The notes under the pieces: model-generated
The model's input: the letters and a program-made list of their open reading frames with translations, nothing else
Database searches by the model: none
What the model was told of the DNA's origin: nothing
Position numbers and translations under genes: made by a program
In this document: one piece after another, positions 63,895 through 64,000 of the stretch
Layout of the letters: each line of letters opens with the position of its first letter
Numbering within the stretch: the stretch's first letter is position 1
Origin: Alcanivoracaceae bacterium
GTDB taxonomy: Bacteria; Pseudomonadota; Gammaproteobacteria; Pseudomonadales; Alcanivoracaceae
Assembly: GCA_029213045.1 (NCBI GenBank)
Contig: JARGPN010000007.1
Location: forward strand, 124,001-188,000
Reading direction: 5' to 3'
DNA: 64,000 nt

Positions 63895-63926
63895 GCCTAC
63901 CGCACTGAAATATCAGTGCGGTAGGC
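63895..63926. terminator. Perfect 14-bp hairpin after the iron permease gene
   Basis: GCCTACCGCACTGA and TCAGTGCGGTAGGC pair exactly around AATA. The right arm can instead pair with GCCTAC at 63931-63936. No T-run, but its location between convergent genes suits transcript ends. Confidence 0.65.
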
Positions 63927-64000
63927 GTATGCCTACCTGACTAATGCGATTATTGTCGATGGTGCGGACGCGCAAACGAAGGCCGCCGAGCATCAACGTG
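63913..64000 (-). CDS. C-terminal tail of a probable CorB/CNNM-type transporter (5' part outside window)
   Basis: The last 29 codons of a minus-strand frame that runs off the window edge. LRLRVRTIDNNRISQVGIRL resembles the closing strand of the CorC_HlyC domain at the end of CorB/YfjD (HlyC/CorC, CNNM) magnesium-cobalt efflux proteins. The stop TGA is at 63913-63915, inside the hairpin. The call rests on a short segment only. Confidence 0.5.
   Translation of the reverse strand, partial: TLMLGGLRLRVRTIDNNRISQVGIRLPH

Overview
The window looks like a chromosomal segment from a lipid-using, probably marine gammaproteobacterium. It contains the replication-origin neighbourhood in pseudomonad-like order: tag, glyQ, glyS, gmhB, plsC, then gyrB, recF, dnaN, dnaA, oriC, rpmH, rnpA, yidC, mnmE. 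It also carries the ftsY-ftsE-ftsX block with an M16 peptidase pair and rsmD beside it. I cannot name the genus. The many fatty-acid genes (two acyl-CoA dehydrogenases, an acyl-CoA synthetase, a wax-ester/diacylglycerol acyltransferase, HMG-CoA lyase, a Baeyer-Villiger-type monooxygenase, a coniferyl-aldehyde-type dehydrogenase) and three TetR regulators fit an aerobic lipid or hydrocarbon degrader. I saw no rRNA, tRNA, CRISPR array or insertion sequence.

Layout. 1-1743: aldehyde dehydrogenase (cut by the edge) divergent from a TetR regulator, with a perfect 18-bp palindrome between them. 1754-6047: minus-strand operon of two M16 peptidases (one with and one without the zinc motif), rsmD and a YheT-type hydrolase. 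6282-8930: ftsY-ftsE-ftsX, with no rpoH behind it. 8999-11934: Baeyer-Villiger-type monooxygenase, its TetR neighbour and a VOC protein. 12240-14609: an unrecognised locus in which two related small membrane-anchored TPR-like proteins flank an oppositely oriented pair of unknown soluble proteins. 14786-24063: acyl-CoA dehydrogenase, lipase, mvaB, small membrane proteins, an MFS-acyltransferase fusion, TetR, a hexapeptide acetyltransferase, a DUF4197 lipoprotein and tag.

24271-28695: glyQ-glyS-gmhB-plsC. 28685-34682: a compact four-gene biosynthetic operon lying exactly between plsC and gyrB, where relatives have nothing. It encodes an adenylation-carrier-thioesterase protein with an extra C-terminal beta-sandwich, an amidohydrolase, a cytochrome P450 and an Sfp-type phosphopantetheinyl transferase. 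This is the most novel-looking part of the window. 34765-45193: gyrB, recF, dnaN, dnaA, oriC with DnaA boxes and an AT-rich stretch, rpmH, rnpA, yidC (yidD is missing) and mnmE.

45282-64000: fumarase, acyl-CoA synthetase, a two-gene RND efflux system, a YgjP-type metalloprotein, HopJ-family and small membrane proteins, cold-shock protein, wax-ester synthase, SDR, a 7TMR-DISM hybrid histidine kinase, a large acyl-CoA dehydrogenase, a Fur-box-preceded cytochrome c/FTR1 iron permease fusion, and the tail of a probable CorB/CNNM-type transporter.

All calls come from reading the sequence and translations by eye; no database search was run.
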